Shown: positions 20,469 through 21,313 of the stretch, in pieces
Layout of the letters: each line of letters opens with the position of its first letter
Position numbering within the stretch: the first letter of the stretch is position 1
IMG/VR virus record: IMGVR_UViG_3300050026_000023
Location: 1 to 21,313 of that record
DNA length: 21,313 nt
Source: a virus
Direction: 5' to 3' (one strand)
Position numbers and translations under genes: made by a program
The notes under the pieces: generated by a model
Database searches by the model: none
Seen by the model: the letters and a program-made list of their open reading frames with translations, nothing else
What the model was told of the DNA's origin: nothing

Positions 20469-20830
20469 TGACCGCCCCATACAACACGATATACCTAGAC
20501 CCGACAACGTGGGATCTTGCGATTGATGTTGACGGCAACATCGCAATGGCGCAATCTCCCTATGCTCTGGCGCAGGATGCAGCGTCAGCGATCAAAACGT
20601 TTCTGGGCGAGTGCTGGTACGATACGACGATTGGTGTTCCGTATTGGGAGCAAATCTTGGGGAAGAGGCCGACGATACCGCTGCTTAAACAACGCATTAC
20701 CGCAGCCGCATTAACTGTTCCCGGTGTGGTTTCCGCAACGACTTACATTTCCAGCGTATCGGGCAGAACGGTTTCTGGTCAGGTTCAGATTTCCGATACG
20801 AGCGGCACAACTTCAACGGCGAGTTTCTAA
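20468..20830 (+). CDS. Baseplate wedge protein (Mu gp46 / gp25-like)
   Basis: A 120-aa protein: TTWDLAIDVDGNIAMAQSPY, AQDAASAIKTFLGECWYDTT, GVPYWEQILGKRPTIPLLKQ, then AALTVPGVVSATTYIS and a C-terminal beta hairpin. The DL..D..GNia......A.aQDa...ikt..GE.wyD...GvpY...iLGk.p pattern is that of the Mu gp46/gp25-like family, which initiates sheath assembly at the baseplate. It lies between the PAAR and J-like genes, the normal order. The start is coupled to the previous stop. Confidence 0.85.
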   Translation: MTAPYNTIYLDPTTWDLAIDVDGNIAMAQSPYALAQDAASAIKTFLGECWYDTTIGVPYWEQILGKRPTIPLLKQRITAAALTVPGVVSATTYISSVSGRTVSGQVQISDTSGTTSTASF

Positions 20831-21313
20831 TGGTCACAACCAGCGTTCCCGCACCGAGCTTCGGAGCCACTGGTTTCGTGGCCCCGCTTGAATCTGCTAT
20901 CCTGGCCGGTGTGCAGACCGATATGAACGCGGCGTTCGGCGGGAATCTCAATCCGGGCCTAACGACGCCGCAAGGGCAGTTGGCGCAGTCTTTGACGGCC
21001 ATCATCGGAGACTGCAACAACGATTTCCTCGCCTTGGCGAACGGCGTTGACCCAGCCTATGCCTCGGGCCGGATGCAGGATGCAATCGCACGGATTTATT
21101 TCCTCGAACGCAACCCCGCGCAATCGACCGTGACGACAGCGACATGCACAGGGCTTCCCGGCACAGTGATCCCAATAAATGCCCAAGCGGTCGATCAGGG
21201 CGGGAATGTTTATCTGGCCACGGAATCCGGAACAATTCCAACCGGCGGCACGATTGATTTGACCTTCGCATGTGCGGTGACCGGGCCTACCTCGTGCCCG
21301 ATTGGCTATCTCA
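20830..21313 (+). CDS. Baseplate J-like wedge protein (partial, runs off the window)
   Basis: The frame opens at ATG 20830 (TAATG overlap) and stays open for 161 codons to the right edge. It contains TSVPAPSFGATGFVAPLESA, AGVQTDMNAAFGGNLNPGLT, TPQGQLAQSLTAIIGDCNND, PAYASGRMQDAIARIYFLER and the start of a beta domain (TTATCTGLPGTVIPINAQAV). The P.f..tGf..P.e..IL.g...D...afGg.ln....TPqGQLa.s......d.n..f sequence is the hallmark of Mu gp47/J-like baseplate proteins. It forms the wedge arms that hold tail fibres. The C-terminus lies beyond the window. Confidence 0.9.
   Translation, partial: MVTTSVPAPSFGATGFVAPLESAILAGVQTDMNAAFGGNLNPGLTTPQGQLAQSLTAIIGDCNNDFLALANGVDPAYASGRMQDAIARIYFLERNPAQSTVTTATCTGLPGTVIPINAQAVDQGGNVYLATESGTIPTGGTIDLTFACAVTGPTSCPIGYL

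Noticed and set aside
1-21313. CRISPR arrays, tRNAs, rRNA, insertion sequences, integrase or attachment sites
   Set aside because: I looked for regular direct repeats, tRNA-like cloverleaves, transposase motifs and terminal inverted repeats, and saw none.

Overview
The window is a contiguous virion-morphogenesis block of a contractile-tailed (myovirus-type) phage or prophage. Every convincing gene is on the + strand, and most neighbours touch or overlap at stop/start (TAATG, ATGA). The order is: small and large terminase, portal, MuF-like minor head protein, protease-scaffold, cement protein, major capsid protein, connector/neck genes, tail sheath, tail tube, G/GT tail chaperones, tape measure, then baseplate hub, spike, PAAR tip and wedge genes. 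The last gene (J-like wedge) runs off the right edge. The portal (DUF1073-like), protease (DUF2213-like), capsid (DUF2184-like), connector (DUF4054-like), sheath (DUF3383-like) and tube (DUF3277-like) match a set seen together in many medium-sized myoviruses of Gram-negative bacteria. The moderately high G+C and the protein style suggest a proteobacterial, perhaps alphaproteobacterial, host. That host call is a weak inference, and no host gene, integrase or attachment site is present to settle phage versus prophage.

Layout. Positions 1-1069 carry a small helix-turn-helix protein and an unrecognised 200+ aa protein. Positions 1070-1285 are the only sizeable gap; it holds a densely base-paired segment that looks like a structured RNA (or structured packaging site) ending just before the ribosome binding site of the small terminase. 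Positions 1286-6358 hold DNA packaging and portal/minor-head genes, with a 41-aa predicted membrane microprotein between the terminase genes and an 18-aa reading frame after the portal. Positions 6358-12684 hold capsid maturation, capsid and head-completion genes. Positions 12716-17839 hold sheath, tube, chaperones and tape measure. Positions 17839-21313 hold the baseplate.

How the parts work together. Terminase packages DNA through the portal into a procapsid built on the scaffold part of the 6358-7968 gene and matured by its protease part. The capsid protein is stabilised by the cement protein. Connector and neck proteins join head to tail. The tape measure and its G/GT chaperones set tail length, and its C-terminal lysozyme-like domain probably opens the cell wall. 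The Dit-like protein, plug, hub, spike and PAAR tip form the central baseplate, and the gp46-like and J-like proteins start the wedge.

Most notable observations: (1) a textbook -1 programmed frameshift signal in the tail chaperone gene (G GGT TTT heptamer, 6-nt spacer, 10-bp stem); (2) the candidate structured RNA upstream of terS, with two mutually exclusive pairings; (3) one beta-rich repeat module inserted inside both the capsid cement protein and the tail sheath protein; (4) an in-frame internal start that could make a separate scaffold.
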